Assembly (NCBI RefSeq): GCF_021209385.1 | Contig: NZ_JAJOIL010000038.1 | Location: forward strand, 1 to 53,094 | From: Seleniivibrio sp. | GTDB lineage: Bacteria > Chrysiogenota > Deferribacteres > Deferribacterales > Geovibrionaceae | Length of the DNA: 53,094 nucleotides | Direction: 5' to 3' | Shown: positions 24,430 through 34,138 of the stretch, in pieces | How positions within the stretch are numbered: the first letter of the stretch is position 1 | Layout: every line of letters begins with the position of its first letter | Notes under the pieces: generated by a model | What the model was told of the DNA's origin: nothing | Database searches by the model: none | What the model saw: only the letters and a program-made list of their open reading frames with translations | Program-made: the position numbers and the translations under genes

Positions 24430-27400
24430 TTATATCTTCTCCGATTGTTGTTCGTGTATGCCGCGTTTAAAGATTGTTCGCACTATCACATAAAACACAG
24501 GCACGAAAAATATACCGAACGCCGTTGAAGCTATGGTTCCGCCCAGAACGCCCGTTCCCAGAGAATGACGACCGCCGGAGCCTGCGCCGGAGCTTATCAC
24601 CAGAGGAAAAACCCCAAGCATGAACGCAAAAGAAGTCATAAGTATCGGGCGAAGCCTCATATGCGCCGCCTGAACGGTGGCTTTAAGAAGAGGCATCCCC
24701 TTCTCTTCCAGCTCTTTTGCAAACTCGACGATAAGGATACCGTTTTTCGCCGCCAGACCGATTGTTGCCAGCAGACCGACCTGGAAATAAACGTCGTTGT
24801 TCAGTCCGCGCAAAGTCGTAAACAGAAGCGTACCCACAATACCTATCGGCACTGCCAGCATCACGGAAAAAGGTATCGACCAGCTTTCATAAAGACCCGC
24901 AAGACACAGGAAGATGAAAAGCAGCGATATAGCATACAGATAAGGAGCCTGATTGCCGGACTGCAATTCCTGATAAGACAGGCCCGACCATGAATAGCCG
25001 AAGCCGTTCGGAAGGTCTTTGATCATCTTTGCCATTTCATCCATAGCAGTACCGGAGCTTACTCCGTCCGCCGCCTGTCCGCTGATCTCCATTGACGCAA
25101 AACCGTTGAATCTTGTCAATGATGCCGGCTCGTATTTCCATGAGGTTGATGAGAACGAGGAGAAAGGAACCATATCGCCGTCGCTGTTTTTGACAGACCA
25201 TTTGTCAATGTCCGCAGGCATCATACGCGCGTCCGCCTCGCCCTGTACATAAACTTTCTTTATGTTGTCCTTATTTATGAAGTCATTAATATATGTACTT
25301 CCCACAGCAGTGGAAAGAACGTCGTTAATGTCGCTCTGGCTCAATCCTAGAGCGCCTGCTTTGGAATCGTTTATCTTAACGTCAAATGTCGGCGCGTCTT
25401 CCAGATTGTCGTAACGTACCGACGACAGATTATCATTTTTACCAGCCATGGCGATTACTTTGTCTTTTGCATCAACAAGAGCGTCGTGTCCGGAACCCGC
25501 AAGATCCTGCAATTCAAATGTAAAGCCTGAAGACTGCCCCAGACCGGGTATACCGGAAGGCGATATAGCGAATATCTGCGCATCTTTGAACATGCCGTGC
25601 ACTGTGCCGTTCAACCGTCCGGCGATCTCTCCGGCACTGGCTTCTCTCTCGTCCCAGTCTTTAAGCTTTATAAATCCCATACCTGAGTTCTGCCCACCCC
25701 CTCCCATACTGAATCCGCTAACTGACATAACGGATGCTATCTCCGGCTGAACGGAAGCATATTCGGATATCTGATCCAGCACTTTCTGCGTCTGCTGCTG
25801 GGTTGAACCGGATGGAAGTTTCACCTGCACCATCAACATCCCCTGATCCTCTTCCGGAAGGAATGACGTCGGCAGGTGCATAAACAAAGTGACCATAACA
25901 GCAATGAGTATGCTGTAAATTAAAAGTGCAAACTTCTTTCTGTGCAGTGTCTTATCGACTACCATCTGGTAAAGCCGTGATGATTTATCAAATTTTATAT
26001 TAAACCAGCCGAAAAACCTGCCCAAAGGACCACGCGCACCGCTGTGTCCGCCTTTTTTTATGGGTTTCAGCATGGTTGCACACAATGCAGGGGTAAGGGT
26101 CATTGCAACCAGAACCGAAAGCATCATTGAAGAAGCAATGGTCACGGAGAACTGACGGTATATAACTCCGGTTGATCCGCCGAAAAATGCCATGGGAAGG
26201 AAAACGGCTGTCAGAACAAGGACGATCCCTATCAACGCCCCTTTTATCTGCCCCATGGATTTCTTTGTCGCCTCTTTCGGTGAAAGCCCCTCCTCGCTCA
26301 TGATACGTTCCACGTTTTCAACCACGACAATGGCATCGTCAACCAAAAGCCCTATGGCAAGAACCATGGCGAACATTGTCAGCGTGTTGATGGAATATCC
26401 CAGAGCGGAGAGGATTCCGAAGGTTCCCATAAGAACGACAGGCACTGCAACCGCGGGAATAAGCGTTGCCCTCCAGTTCTGCAGAAACAGATACATGATT
26501 GCAACAACAAGGATTATCGCTTCTATAAGGGTCTGAACCACTTCCTCAATGGATATCTGAACAAACGGGGTTGTATCATATGCCACATGGTAATTCAAAC
26601 CTGCCGGAAAGAAGGGTTTCAGCTCTTTAAGTTTTGCATCCACTATCTTTGAAACGCTTAACGCATTTGCCCCGGATGACAGTTCTATACCCATTCCGGA
26701 AGCATCCTGACCGTTAAATTTACTTATCATCGTATAATCTTCACTGCCAAGCTCCACCTTTGCCACGTCGGAAAGACGTATATCGGAACCGTCAGTCTGA
26801 GTTTTAAGAACTATATTTTTAAATTCATCAACTGTGGTAAGTTTGCTTCTCGCACTGATTGTTGCCGTAAGTTCCTGTTTGTCAACAGCGGGAAGAGAGC
26901 CGAGAGAACCGGCGGCAACGTCCGTATTCTGCGCTTCCACGGCACTGACTATGTCGGAAGGCATCAGAGAATAGGTTCGCATTTTTTCCGGATCCATCCA
27001 GATCCGCATGGAATATTCCGACCCCATGACCCTTATGTTTCCCACACCGTCAAGACGGCTTATCTGATCTTTCAGGGTGGTAACCATATAATCCGCTATA
27101 TCAGTACTGTTCATACTGCCGTTGTCCGACGTAAATGCCAGAACCATGAATATGTTGCCTGAAGATTTCGTTACGGTTACACCGTCATTCTGAACCGATT
27201 GCGGAAGGGATGATTCAGCTTCCTGTAATTTATTCTGTACCTGCACCTGCGCGGTATCGGGATCGGTTCCAGCTTTGAACGTCAGCGTTATGCTGGAACT
27301 GCCGGACGATGAACTGGAAGACGACATATACAAAAGATTATCCAGTCCCGTCATGCTCTGCTCTATCACCTGAGTAACGGATTTCTCGACAGTATTTGCC

Positions 27401-27558
27401 GATGCACCTGTATAGGTTGAGTTTATGGAAACACTTGGGGGCGCAATATCAGGGTATTGCTCAATGGGAAGAGTGTATATTGAAAAAGCTCCGGCAAGAG
27501 TTATGACAATTGCCAGAACCCACGATAGTATCGGGCGCTCAATGAAAAAATCTGCCAT
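24430..27558 (-). CDS. RND multidrug efflux permease (AcrB/HAE1 type)
   Basis: Proton-driven inner-membrane pump, 1042 residues, with 12 membrane helices and two large periplasmic loops. The N-terminus [20 protein letters not shown] is canonical. The proton-relay aspartates lie in [16 protein letters not shown] and the partner lysine in [14 protein letters not shown]. Repeats of the family motifs occur in both halves, showing an intact gene. HAE1-type pumps export hydrophobic drugs, bile salts or solvents; the exact substrates cannot be told from sequence. It is flanked by its adaptor and outer-membrane channel. Confidence 0.96.
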   Translation of the reverse strand: MADFFIERPILSWVLAIVITLAGAFSIYTLPIEQYPDIAPPSVSINSTYTGASANTVEKSVTQVIEQSMTGLDNLLYMSSSSSSSGSSSITLTFKAGTDPDTAQVQVQNKLQEAESSLPQSVQNDGVTVTKSSGNIFMVLAFTSDNGSMNSTDIADYMVTTLKDQISRLDGVGNIRVMGSEYSMRIWMDPEKMRTYSLMPSDIVSAVEAQNTDVAAGSLGSLPAVDKQELTATISARSKLTTVDEFKNIVLKTQTDGSDIRLSDVAKVELGSEDYTMISKFNGQDASGMGIELSSGANALSVSKIVDAKLKELKPFFPAGLNYHVAYDTTPFVQISIEEVVQTLIEAIILVVAIMYLFLQNWRATLIPAVAVPVVLMGTFGILSALGYSINTLTMFAMVLAIGLLVDDAIVVVENVERIMSEEGLSPKEATKKSMGQIKGALIGIVLVLTAVFLPMAFFGGSTGVIYRQFSVTIASSMMLSVLVAMTLTPALCATMLKPIKKGGHSGARGPLGRFFGWFNIKFDKSSRLYQMVVDKTLHRKKFALLIYSILIAVMVTLFMHLPTSFLPEEDQGMLMVQVKLPSGSTQQQTQKVLDQISEYASVQPEIASVMSVSGFSMGGGGQNSGMGFIKLKDWDEREASAGEIAGRLNGTVHGMFKDAQIFAISPSGIPGLGQSSGFTFELQDLAGSGHDALVDAKDKVIAMAGKNDNLSSVRYDNLEDAPTFDVKINDSKAGALGLSQSDINDVLSTAVGSTYINDFINKDNIKKVYVQGEADARMMPADIDKWSVKNSDGDMVPFSSFSSTSWKYEPASLTRFNGFASMEISGQAADGVSSGTAMDEMAKMIKDLPNGFGYSWSGLSYQELQSGNQAPYLYAISLLFIFLCLAGLYESWSIPFSVMLAVPIGIVGTLLFTTLRGLNNDVYFQVGLLATIGLAAKNGILIVEFAKELEEKGMPLLKATVQAAHMRLRPILMTSFAFMLGVFPLVISSGAGSGGRHSLGTGVLGGTIASTAFGIFFVPVFYVIVRTIFKRGIHEQQSEKI

Positions 27559-27579
27559 GTCTGTATCCCCTTAAATCAT

Positions 27580-28743
27580 CTATTTGGTAACAGCGGTCTG
27601 CTCGCTGCTTTGTGTTATTTTAACTGTCTGACCTGAAGAAACACTGCTGGCACCGCTGACTATAAGTTTGTCGCCAGCTTTAAGACCTCCGGATACGACC
27701 CAGAAGTTACCGTAATTGCTGTCTGTTCTGATGTTTTGCAAAACAACCTTATTATCATTGCCAACTATTTTAACCTGTGGTTCACCCTTACTGTCTCTGG
27801 TCACAGATGAAACAGGAACAAGAATTGCCTGTGTGTTTACAGCCATAGGCAAAACAGCCTGCACATAGGTACCAGGTAAAAGAAGGTTTTCAGGATTAGG
27901 AACCTTTACGCGCAATTTGACGCTTCCCGTCCCCGTGTCCACAGTCGCACCTACAAAATTAAGCTCCCCTTTGTGCTGATATTCCGAACCGTCTTCAAGG
28001 ATTATTTTAACCGGAATAGTACCCTGAACCTCAGACAGATCACCTGCTTTTATCCGTTTTCTCAACGCGAGCAGTCTTGCGCTTGTTTCTGTCACGTCAA
28101 CATAAATAGGATCAAGCTGCTGAATGGTGGTCAGAGCATCCTCCTGATCCGCCGTTACAAGAGCACCAGGGGTATATGCAGAAGTGCTGATCCTTCCGGA
28201 GATAGGCGCTGTTATTCGGGTATATCCCAGATTTATGGCAGCAGTTTCCAAGGCGGCCTTTGCAGAAATAACCGCAGCGGCTGCCTGTTTATATTCAGAT
28301 ACAGCATCCGCAGCATCCTGTTTGCTGACAGCCTCTATACCGACCAGACTCTGATACCTTTCAGCCTTCTGACGCGCAGATTCAACAGCGGCATCCGCCT
28401 TGGCAAGATCGCCCTCGGCGCTGTCATACGCTGCCCGATATTTTTTAGAATCCAGCAGGTAGAGAACCTGACCCTCTTTAACCTGCTGTCCCTCCTGAAA
28501 CATACGTTTCTGTATAATTCCCCCGACCTGCGGACGGACGTCGGAGACCGTATAAGCCACAGTGCGGCCGTTAAGAGACTGTTCTATCTTGATATTATGT
28601 TTTACCAACGACGTAACGGACACTTCCTGAACCTGTTCAGGGTTATTTGCCGTCGGCGGCTGTGAACAGCCTGAAAGAATAAATAATGACGCAATAACAC
28701 ATTGCGCCGCTCTTCTCTTGAATATTGCTTTGATATCACACAT
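27580..28743 (-). CDS. RND periplasmic adaptor (membrane fusion lipoprotein)
   Basis: AcrA-type adaptor joining the RND pump to the outer-membrane channel. The start at 28743 is preferred over one six codons upstream because AAAGGTG precedes it. A lipobox (FILSGC) is followed by the biotinyl-lipoyl hairpin (VGGIIQKRMFQEGQQVKEGQ), a long coiled-coil alpha-hairpin (about 95-165), the second lipoyl half (INLGYTRITAPISGRI) and the beta-barrel. Length 387 residues. It lies immediately downstream of marR and 21 bases before the pump gene. Confidence 0.94.
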   Translation of the reverse strand: MCDIKAIFKRRAAQCVIASLFILSGCSQPPTANNPEQVQEVSVTSLVKHNIKIEQSLNGRTVAYTVSDVRPQVGGIIQKRMFQEGQQVKEGQVLYLLDSKKYRAAYDSAEGDLAKADAAVESARQKAERYQSLVGIEAVSKQDAADAVSEYKQAAAAVISAKAALETAAINLGYTRITAPISGRISTSAYTPGALVTADQEDALTTIQQLDPIYVDVTETSARLLALRKRIKAGDLSEVQGTIPVKIILEDGSEYQHKGELNFVGATVDTGTGSVKLRVKVPNPENLLLPGTYVQAVLPMAVNTQAILVPVSSVTRDSKGEPQVKIVGNDNKVVLQNIRTDSNYGNFWVVSGGLKAGDKLIVSGASSVSSGQTVKITQSSEQTAVTK

Positions 28744-28764
28744 TATTTCACCTTTGTTCATGGA

Positions 28765-29253
28765 TTATTTTTTATTTAAAGTCAGATCAATATCCGGTCT
28801 ATCCTGCGGAAGGTAACAGTTGACCTTAACCAGAACTTCTATAAATTCTGCCCTCAGTTCATCAGACAGACCGGAAAGCAGCCTGTCATACACACTGATT
28901 GTCAGATCTCTTAAACCCTCAAGTACTTTTTCGCCTCTTGTCGTGATAAATACCCATTTTTTACGATGATCTTTTTTATCCGTTACCCTGCGCACCATTC
29001 TGTTCTTTACAAGACTGTCCACCAGTTTGCTCGCGGCATTGTGTGAAATAGAAGACTGATCCGCTATCATAGATATTGTCTGCGGTCCGCACTTGAGAAG
29101 GTAAAACAAAGTATTGTACTGATTGAACGAATAATTAGAGTAGCGGATATTTTTGCTTAAATAGGGAAAGATGTAAGATGTGGCAAGTCCGTGCAGCTGA
29201 TCCATCAACTCTCCCAAAGTTCTCTGTTCCTGATTTTCTGTTTCTGCTGTCAA
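28765..29253 (-). CDS. MarR-family transcriptional regulator
   Basis: Winged-helix regulator of 162 residues. The DNA-binding region holds SMIADQSSISHNAASKLVDSLVKNRMVRRVTDKKDHRKKWVFITTRGE, the typical MarR recognition helix plus wing. The start appears to be TTG at 29253 with GAGG upstream. It is the first gene of the RND efflux operon and very likely represses it. Inducers are unknown. The leader contains an 11-base direct repeat that touches the start codon. Confidence 0.88.
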   Translation of the reverse strand: MTAETENQEQRTLGELMDQLHGLATSYIFPYLSKNIRYSNYSFNQYNTLFYLLKCGPQTISMIADQSSISHNAASKLVDSLVKNRMVRRVTDKKDHRKKWVFITTRGEKVLEGLRDLTISVYDRLLSGLSDELRAEFIEVLVKVNCYLPQDRPDIDLTLNKK

Positions 29254-29280
29254 ATTATATTCCTCACTGAATTATATTCC
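29253..29280. repeat. 11-base direct repeat at the marR start
   Basis: AATTATATTCC occurs at 29253-29263 and again at 29270-29280, a period of 17 bases, covering the marR ribosome-binding region and touching its TTG start. It may be part of a regulatory site or AT-rich coincidence. Confidence 0.4.
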
Positions 29281-29410
29281 AAAGATCATATTTTATTTAC
29301 CAAGTTCAACAGATATTTACATCAACATATCTTTCATATGATATCCACAGATAAAGCACACATTTCAGCATCGCAGCATTTGAAAAAAACGTTTCCATTC
29401 AAATTTTTTA

Positions 29411-29438
29411 TTGCGCAAATTTCTTTTGTGAATATACT
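29411..29438 (+). promoter_or_regulatory. Promoter of the tetR-tolC-emrAB operon
   Basis: TTGCGC (29411-29416), a 16-base spacer and TATACT (29433-29438) lie ahead of the TetR gene. The start of the operator palindrome overlaps the 3' end of the -10 box. Confidence 0.5.
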
Positions 29439-29457
29439 GACTGACTACTCAGTCAGT
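29436..29457. promoter_or_regulatory. TetR-type operator palindrome
   Basis: Perfect 9-base arms ACTGACTGA and TCAGTCAGT around a 4-base centre (CTAC). The GACTGA/TCAGTC repeat is a widely used operator core of TetR-family repressors. It spans the end of the -10 box through the expected transcription start and borders the Shine-Dalgarno, so binding should block transcription of the TetR gene and its efflux operon. Confidence 0.75.
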
Positions 29458-29467
29458 GAGGTGAGTT

Positions 29468-30052
29468 TTGACCAAAAAACAGAAGATACTGCGCGAAGCC
29501 GCAAGGCTTTTTGCTGAAAAGGGTTTCATCGAAACCAGCACACAGGAGATAGCCGAGGCGGCAGAAACCGCCACCGGAACCATCTTTTACCATTTCGCCA
29601 CCAAAGAGGGGATACTGAAAGAGATATACGTTAACCTCATTAACGAATATCTCGAAACCATGAAGCAGGTATCCGCATCATCGGAAAACGGGCTTTCCGC
29701 AGTGGAAAAGGTACTTCGTATGCACTTCGCGTTCTCAAGAGACTACCGCGCGGAATTCACCGTTTGCCATAGGGACATGCCCGCCCAGATAGTCTTTGAC
29801 GACAACCGCAGGAACACAATGCGCAGAAACACCGACATAAGCATAACCATTGTGAAAGAAGCGATCGAAAGAGGTATAGCCGACGGCTCCATAAAGCCTG
29901 ATGCAGACCCCGTTAACGATGCAAAACTCATAAAGGCGATGCTGTTGGGTACTGCCAGACTGACACACCTTCACATGACAGAGTTTGACGATGCGGAGAA
30001 GACAACATGCGATTTCTGCATGTCCGCACTCAGAAACAGAGGTAAAGAATGA
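29468..30052 (+). CDS. TetR/AcrR-family repressor
   Basis: 194-residue regulator with the N-terminal helix-turn-helix KKQKILREAARLFAEKGF then TSTQEIAEAAETATGTIFYHFATKEGIL, and a variable C-terminal ligand domain containing CDFC near the end. The start is TTG at 29468 with AGGTGAG close upstream. It overlaps the next gene by four bases and heads the tolC-like-emrA-emrB operon. The palindrome over its promoter predicts self-control and control of the pump genes. Confidence 0.9.
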   Translation: MTKKQKILREAARLFAEKGFIETSTQEIAEAAETATGTIFYHFATKEGILKEIYVNLINEYLETMKQVSASSENGLSAVEKVLRMHFAFSRDYRAEFTVCHRDMPAQIVFDDNRRNTMRRNTDISITIVKEAIERGIADGSIKPDADPVNDAKLIKAMLLGTARLTHLHMTEFDDAEKTTCDFCMSALRNRGKE

Positions 30053-31518
30053 GACTTTTTATTTTATTGATGCTCTTCATACTTCCGGCAATGTGTTTCG
30101 CCGGAACGCTGACCCTGCGGGATGCCATAGCAACTGGGCTTCAGAACAGCTATTCCGTCATGATACAAAAAAGTGCAGCCGACTCAGGACGTGAAAACGT
30201 TACGGCGGAAGACGCAAAATTCGACCCTGTGGCGGGCGGTTCCGTATCAGCAGGCGGTTCAAACCAGCCTACCTCCTATTCACCCTATAACATGGACTAT
30301 CTGAAAGAGCGTACCCTTGCCGCCACAGCCGAACTGGAGAAACTCCACAGAAACGGTATGACTGGCAGATTTGCACTTGAAACCTCAAAACTTGGAACAA
30401 ACGACCCTTATGAAGAGCTGGATCCCCAGTACAGAACAGTATTTCTGATGAACATAATCCAGCCTATTCTTAAAAACTACGGAAAGGACATAAACGCAAC
30501 AGGAGTTAAGAACGCCGAACTGTCTTTCAAACAGGCGGAATATGACCTTTATGCAAAAATGACGGCAACTGCGGCGGAGATAGAGACCGCATATTACGCC
30601 CTGGTTCGTGCGCAGGACGTTCTCGCCCTTTCAAAGACATCCGAACAGCTGGCAAAAGACCTTCTGGATTCAGACAGAAAACGGTTCAACGCAGGCATAA
30701 TCCCCATCACAGAGGTGCAGGAGGCGGAAACGGCTCTTGCAGGAAGACGAGAGCAGACGGTGAATGCTCAGGCGTCAGTCCGGTCGGCGGTCATCGCACT
30801 CGAAAACCTTATCAATGCCGATATAGACGGCATGTCAGCGGAAAAACTGAATCCTGTTTTCATAACTCCTGACGAGAGCGAGTTTTATAAGACCGCTCTC
30901 AGCACAAATCCCGACATAGAGAAACAGCGCACGGAGCTTGAAAAACGGGACATAACCATAAAATATCTGAAAAATCAGGAGCTTCCTGAACTTGACGCAA
31001 TGGCGACACTGGGAGTGATAGGTTTTTCCGGCAATCAGACCACATCCAATCATTTCGATGGCTATTATCAGGATTCTCTTTCTGATATGACAAGCGGAGA
31101 CGGATTTGAATGGAAGCTGGGACTGAGCGTTTCCTATCCTCTTGGTGCGAGAGGTGCAAAAGCGCGCACGGCATCGGCATCCGCAGAAAAGATGCGCGCC
31201 GTGTACACACTGAAAAAGCTGGAGCAGGACACAAAATCACAGATACGCACGGCTGCCACAGCCATGAAGAGCGGACAGGACCGCTATGCCATAGCTCAGG
31301 ATTTCGTCCGGCTGGCGGACGTGACCCTTTCGCAGGAGATGAAAAAGCTGAGCGAAGGTCTGTCGGACACTTTCCGCGTGCTTAAATTTCAGGAAGACCT
31401 TACAGATGCCAGAATACGCGCCGTAAACGCAGTTTATGACTACAGAAAAGGCGAAGCGGAACTTTACAGATCAGCCGGAACAAACCTTGACCGTTTCGGT
31501 TTCAAAACGGGGGAATAG
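30049..31518 (+). CDS. TolC-family outer-membrane efflux protein
   Basis: 489-residue channel with a signal peptide (about 1-18, ending CFA) and no lipobox cysteine, unlike the OprM-type protein at 23058. Two outer-membrane efflux domains are seen, the first starting LTLRDAIATGLQNSYSV and the second around DARIRAVNAVYDYRKGEAELYRSAG. It overlaps tetR by four bases and ends next to the adaptor, forming a complete tripartite EmrAB set. Confidence 0.9.
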   Translation: MRLFILLMLFILPAMCFAGTLTLRDAIATGLQNSYSVMIQKSAADSGRENVTAEDAKFDPVAGGSVSAGGSNQPTSYSPYNMDYLKERTLAATAELEKLHRNGMTGRFALETSKLGTNDPYEELDPQYRTVFLMNIIQPILKNYGKDINATGVKNAELSFKQAEYDLYAKMTATAAEIETAYYALVRAQDVLALSKTSEQLAKDLLDSDRKRFNAGIIPITEVQEAETALAGRREQTVNAQASVRSAVIALENLINADIDGMSAEKLNPVFITPDESEFYKTALSTNPDIEKQRTELEKRDITIKYLKNQELPELDAMATLGVIGFSGNQTTSNHFDGYYQDSLSDMTSGDGFEWKLGLSVSYPLGARGAKARTASASAEKMRAVYTLKKLEQDTKSQIRTAATAMKSGQDRYAIAQDFVRLADVTLSQEMKKLSEGLSDTFRVLKFQEDLTDARIRAVNAVYDYRKGEAELYRSAGTNLDRFGFKTGE

Positions 31519-32586
31519 ATGAACGCCGAAGAATACTCTAAAAAGCTTGAAAAACAGGTTATGAAACCTGTGAAGAAGAAGAAGCTGGTACTTTATGCCG
31601 TAATAACAGTCGTCGCGGCACTTCTTCTGATACATTATACGCCGAAAATCGTTTATGCAATGCACCACGAGACCACCGACAACGCCTTTGTAAAAGGCGA
31701 CATGGTTCCCGTCTCGCCGCAGGTGAAAGGGCGCATTTCAAAGGTATATATAGAAGACAATATGCAGGTGAAAGCCGGCGACATTCTGTTTGAGATAGAA
31801 AAAGCGGACTATGAAATAGCTCTCGCCAAAAGCCGCGAGGAACTTTCTGCGGCAGAAGCGCAGATAGCCGCCATCAACGCATCGGCGGCACAGACAGAGC
31901 AGAGCGTCAAACAGGCACAGTCGCTCCTTGCAAAAGCGCAGACGGAGAAAAACTTTGCCGACAGAGAACAGCAGCGCTACGCCCGTCTCGTGTCCGAAAA
32001 TCTTGTTTCAAAGAGCTTCTACGACAGTGTGAAGGCAAAATCGGACGAAACAACATCACAGGCAGCGGCGGCTGAAGCTTCCGTAAAAATGGCATCCGCC
32101 AGCCTCTCCGCCATAGAGGCGAACAGAAAGGCGGCGGAATATAAAGCGGCATCGGCACAGCAGGCGGTCAAAGCCGCTGAGCTTGACCTTGAACGCACAG
32201 TAATACGCGCACCCAGAAGCGGACGCATCGGACAGAACAATGTCAAAATCGGCAGATTTGTACAGCCGGGACAAACAGTAATATCCCTTGTGGGATCGGA
32301 AAAGCTCTGGATAGAGGCGAACTTCAAAGAGACACAGCTCAACCACATCCGCGTGGGTCAGCCTGTCGAAATAAAAGCGGACGCATTCCCCGATATGAAG
32401 ATAAACGGGCATGTGGACAGCATCCAGCCAGGCACAGGTTCGGCATTCAGCCTGCTTCCGGCGGAGAACGCCACAGGCAACTTTGTTAAAGTTGTTCAGC
32501 GCGTTCCGGTAAAAATACTCATAGACGGCGACCCGGGTCTTCTTGTCCCGGGTCTGTCCGTGGAACCCAGTGTAAAGATAAAATAA
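31519..32586 (+). CDS. EmrA/HlyD-family membrane fusion protein
   Basis: Adaptor of a tripartite MFS efflux system, 355 residues. A Lys-rich cytoplasmic start and one membrane helix (about residues 23-40) precede the lipoyl half (VPVSPQVKGRISKVYIEDNMQVKAGD). An Ala/Gln-rich coiled coil (about 95-200) and the second lipoyl half (LERTVIRAPRSGRIGQNNVKIG) follow. EmrA-like proteins carry a single N-terminal anchor, as here. It directly follows the TolC-like gene. Confidence 0.92.
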   Translation: MNAEEYSKKLEKQVMKPVKKKKLVLYAVITVVAALLLIHYTPKIVYAMHHETTDNAFVKGDMVPVSPQVKGRISKVYIEDNMQVKAGDILFEIEKADYEIALAKSREELSAAEAQIAAINASAAQTEQSVKQAQSLLAKAQTEKNFADREQQRYARLVSENLVSKSFYDSVKAKSDETTSQAAAAEASVKMASASLSAIEANRKAAEYKAASAQQAVKAAELDLERTVIRAPRSGRIGQNNVKIGRFVQPGQTVISLVGSEKLWIEANFKETQLNHIRVGQPVEIKADAFPDMKINGHVDSIQPGTGSAFSLLPAENATGNFVKVVQRVPVKILIDGDPGLLVPGLSVEPSVKIK

Positions 32587-32587
32587 T

Positions 32588-34138
32588 ATGTCACAATCAA
32601 GCAATAAACTGATGATAACCCTGACAGTTATGTCGGGAGCCATCATCAGCGCACTGGACACCAGCATCGTGAACGTTGCTCTGCCGTACATGCGGGGCAA
32701 TATGGGCGCCTCCGTTGAAGAGATTGCGTGGGTATCCACATCGTATATCCTTGCAAACGTTATTATTATGCCCATCATCGGACTTCTCAGTGCCAGATAC
32801 GGAAGAAAAAACTTCTATCTGGCAAGCGTGGTTCTGTTCACAATAACATCCATGCTGTGCGGTATCGCATGGGATCTTAACTCAATGATATTTTTCAGAG
32901 TATTACAGGGTATCGGCGGCGGCGCGCTCATTCCGGTTTCGCAGGCGATCCTGCGTGAAAACTATCCGCCGGAACAGCAGGGACTTGCCATGGGCATCTT
33001 CGGTCTTGGCGTCGTTATGGGTCCGGCGTTCGGTCCCACACTGGGCGGCTGGCTCACAGACCACTTTTCATGGCCATGGATATTTTTCATCAACCTTCCC
33101 ATAGGGATTCTGAGCATCCTGCTCACAATGAAATATGTACAGGATCCTCCCTACCTCGAACGTAAAAAAGAGAGGTGGGACATGGCTGGGCTTCTGTTCA
33201 TGGTGGTGGGTCTCGGCTCGCTCCAGCTTATGCTTGAAGAGGGTCAGACTAAGGACTGGTTCGCTTCCGACTATATCAGGATACTTGCGGTATCCGCAGT
33301 GGTTGGACTTTCTCTTTTCATATGGCGCGAACTCACAGCAGAGAAACCCGCGGTGAACATAAGGCTTCTGAAAGACAGGACATTCTGCACGGGAACGTTT
33401 CTCGGAGGGGTTCTCGGGATAAGCCTTTTTGCGTCGCTGTTCCTTCTGCCTCTGTTTCTCCAGCAGCTTCTGGGATATCCGGCGTTCGATTCGGGACTTG
33501 CCATGATGCCCCGAAGTCTTGCCATGGCATTCTTTATGCCGGTTGTCGGACGATTGTACACCATTCTCGGCGCACGTACACTTATCGCGGCGGGGCTTGC
33601 CGTGAACGCTTTCAGTTTCTGGGAACTTTCTACCCTGTCTCTTGACATTGGCTATTGGGACATCTTCTTTCCGCAGGTCTGGCAGGGATTCGGTTTCGGG
33701 GCGATATTCGTCGCGCTGTCAACTGTCACTCTATCCACAGTGGAAAAGTCCAAAATGACCGACGCATCGGGACTTTACAACGTTGTCAGGCAGGTATTCG
33801 GTTCCGTTGGGATCGCGCTTTCAGCTACGTTTCTGACACGTTACGAAACAGTTTACCACAGTTTCCTCGTTGAAAAGATAACCGCTGTCAGCGATGCAAC
33901 CCAGAATCTTCTTTCGGGGCTTGGCGGAATGTACTTCTCTTCGGGGTACGACCCGGACAGAGCGTCCATGATGAGCATACAGGCTGTGAACGGGCTGGTG
34001 ACAAAACAGGGAGCCATGATGGCGTTCAACCACGTCTTCCTGCTGGTGGCGCTACTGTTCCTTGTCAGTCTGCCTCTGGTTCTTCTTTTGAAAGATGAAA
34101 AGAAACCTACTGCATCAGGTCAGGTACACGTTGATTAG
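32588..34138 (+). CDS. EmrB/QacA-type MFS multidrug transporter (DHA2)
   Basis: 516 residues with the 14-helix layout of the DHA2 family. The helix 1 motif ALDTSIVNVALPYM, motif A (GLLSARYGRKNFY) and the antiporter motif C (GLGVVMGPAFGPTLGG) are intact. The protein would export hydrophobic compounds through EmrA and the TolC-like channel encoded upstream. Its stop overlaps the stop of the convergent RMD1-type gene by a few bases (34135-34138), leaving no room for a separate terminator. Confidence 0.93.
   Translation: MSQSSNKLMITLTVMSGAIISALDTSIVNVALPYMRGNMGASVEEIAWVSTSYILANVIIMPIIGLLSARYGRKNFYLASVVLFTITSMLCGIAWDLNSMIFFRVLQGIGGGALIPVSQAILRENYPPEQQGLAMGIFGLGVVMGPAFGPTLGGWLTDHFSWPWIFFINLPIGILSILLTMKYVQDPPYLERKKERWDMAGLLFMVVGLGSLQLMLEEGQTKDWFASDYIRILAVSAVVGLSLFIWRELTAEKPAVNIRLLKDRTFCTGTFLGGVLGISLFASLFLLPLFLQQLLGYPAFDSGLAMMPRSLAMAFFMPVVGRLYTILGARTLIAAGLAVNAFSFWELSTLSLDIGYWDIFFPQVWQGFGFGAIFVALSTVTLSTVEKSKMTDASGLYNVVRQVFGSVGIALSATFLTRYETVYHSFLVEKITAVSDATQNLLSGLGGMYFSSGYDPDRASMMSIQAVNGLVTKQGAMMAFNHVFLLVALLFLVSLPLVLLLKDEKKPTASGQVHVD

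Noticed and set aside
29380-29404. TTTGAA-N13-TTCAAA inverted repeat between marR and tetR as a MarR operator
   Set aside because: The arms are short and AT-rich in an AT-rich region; without a second copy or conservation this cannot be separated from chance.
32056-32778. 240-codon minus-strand frame opposite emrA/emrB
   Set aside because: It lies wholly within two well-supported transport genes and shows no recognisable domain.
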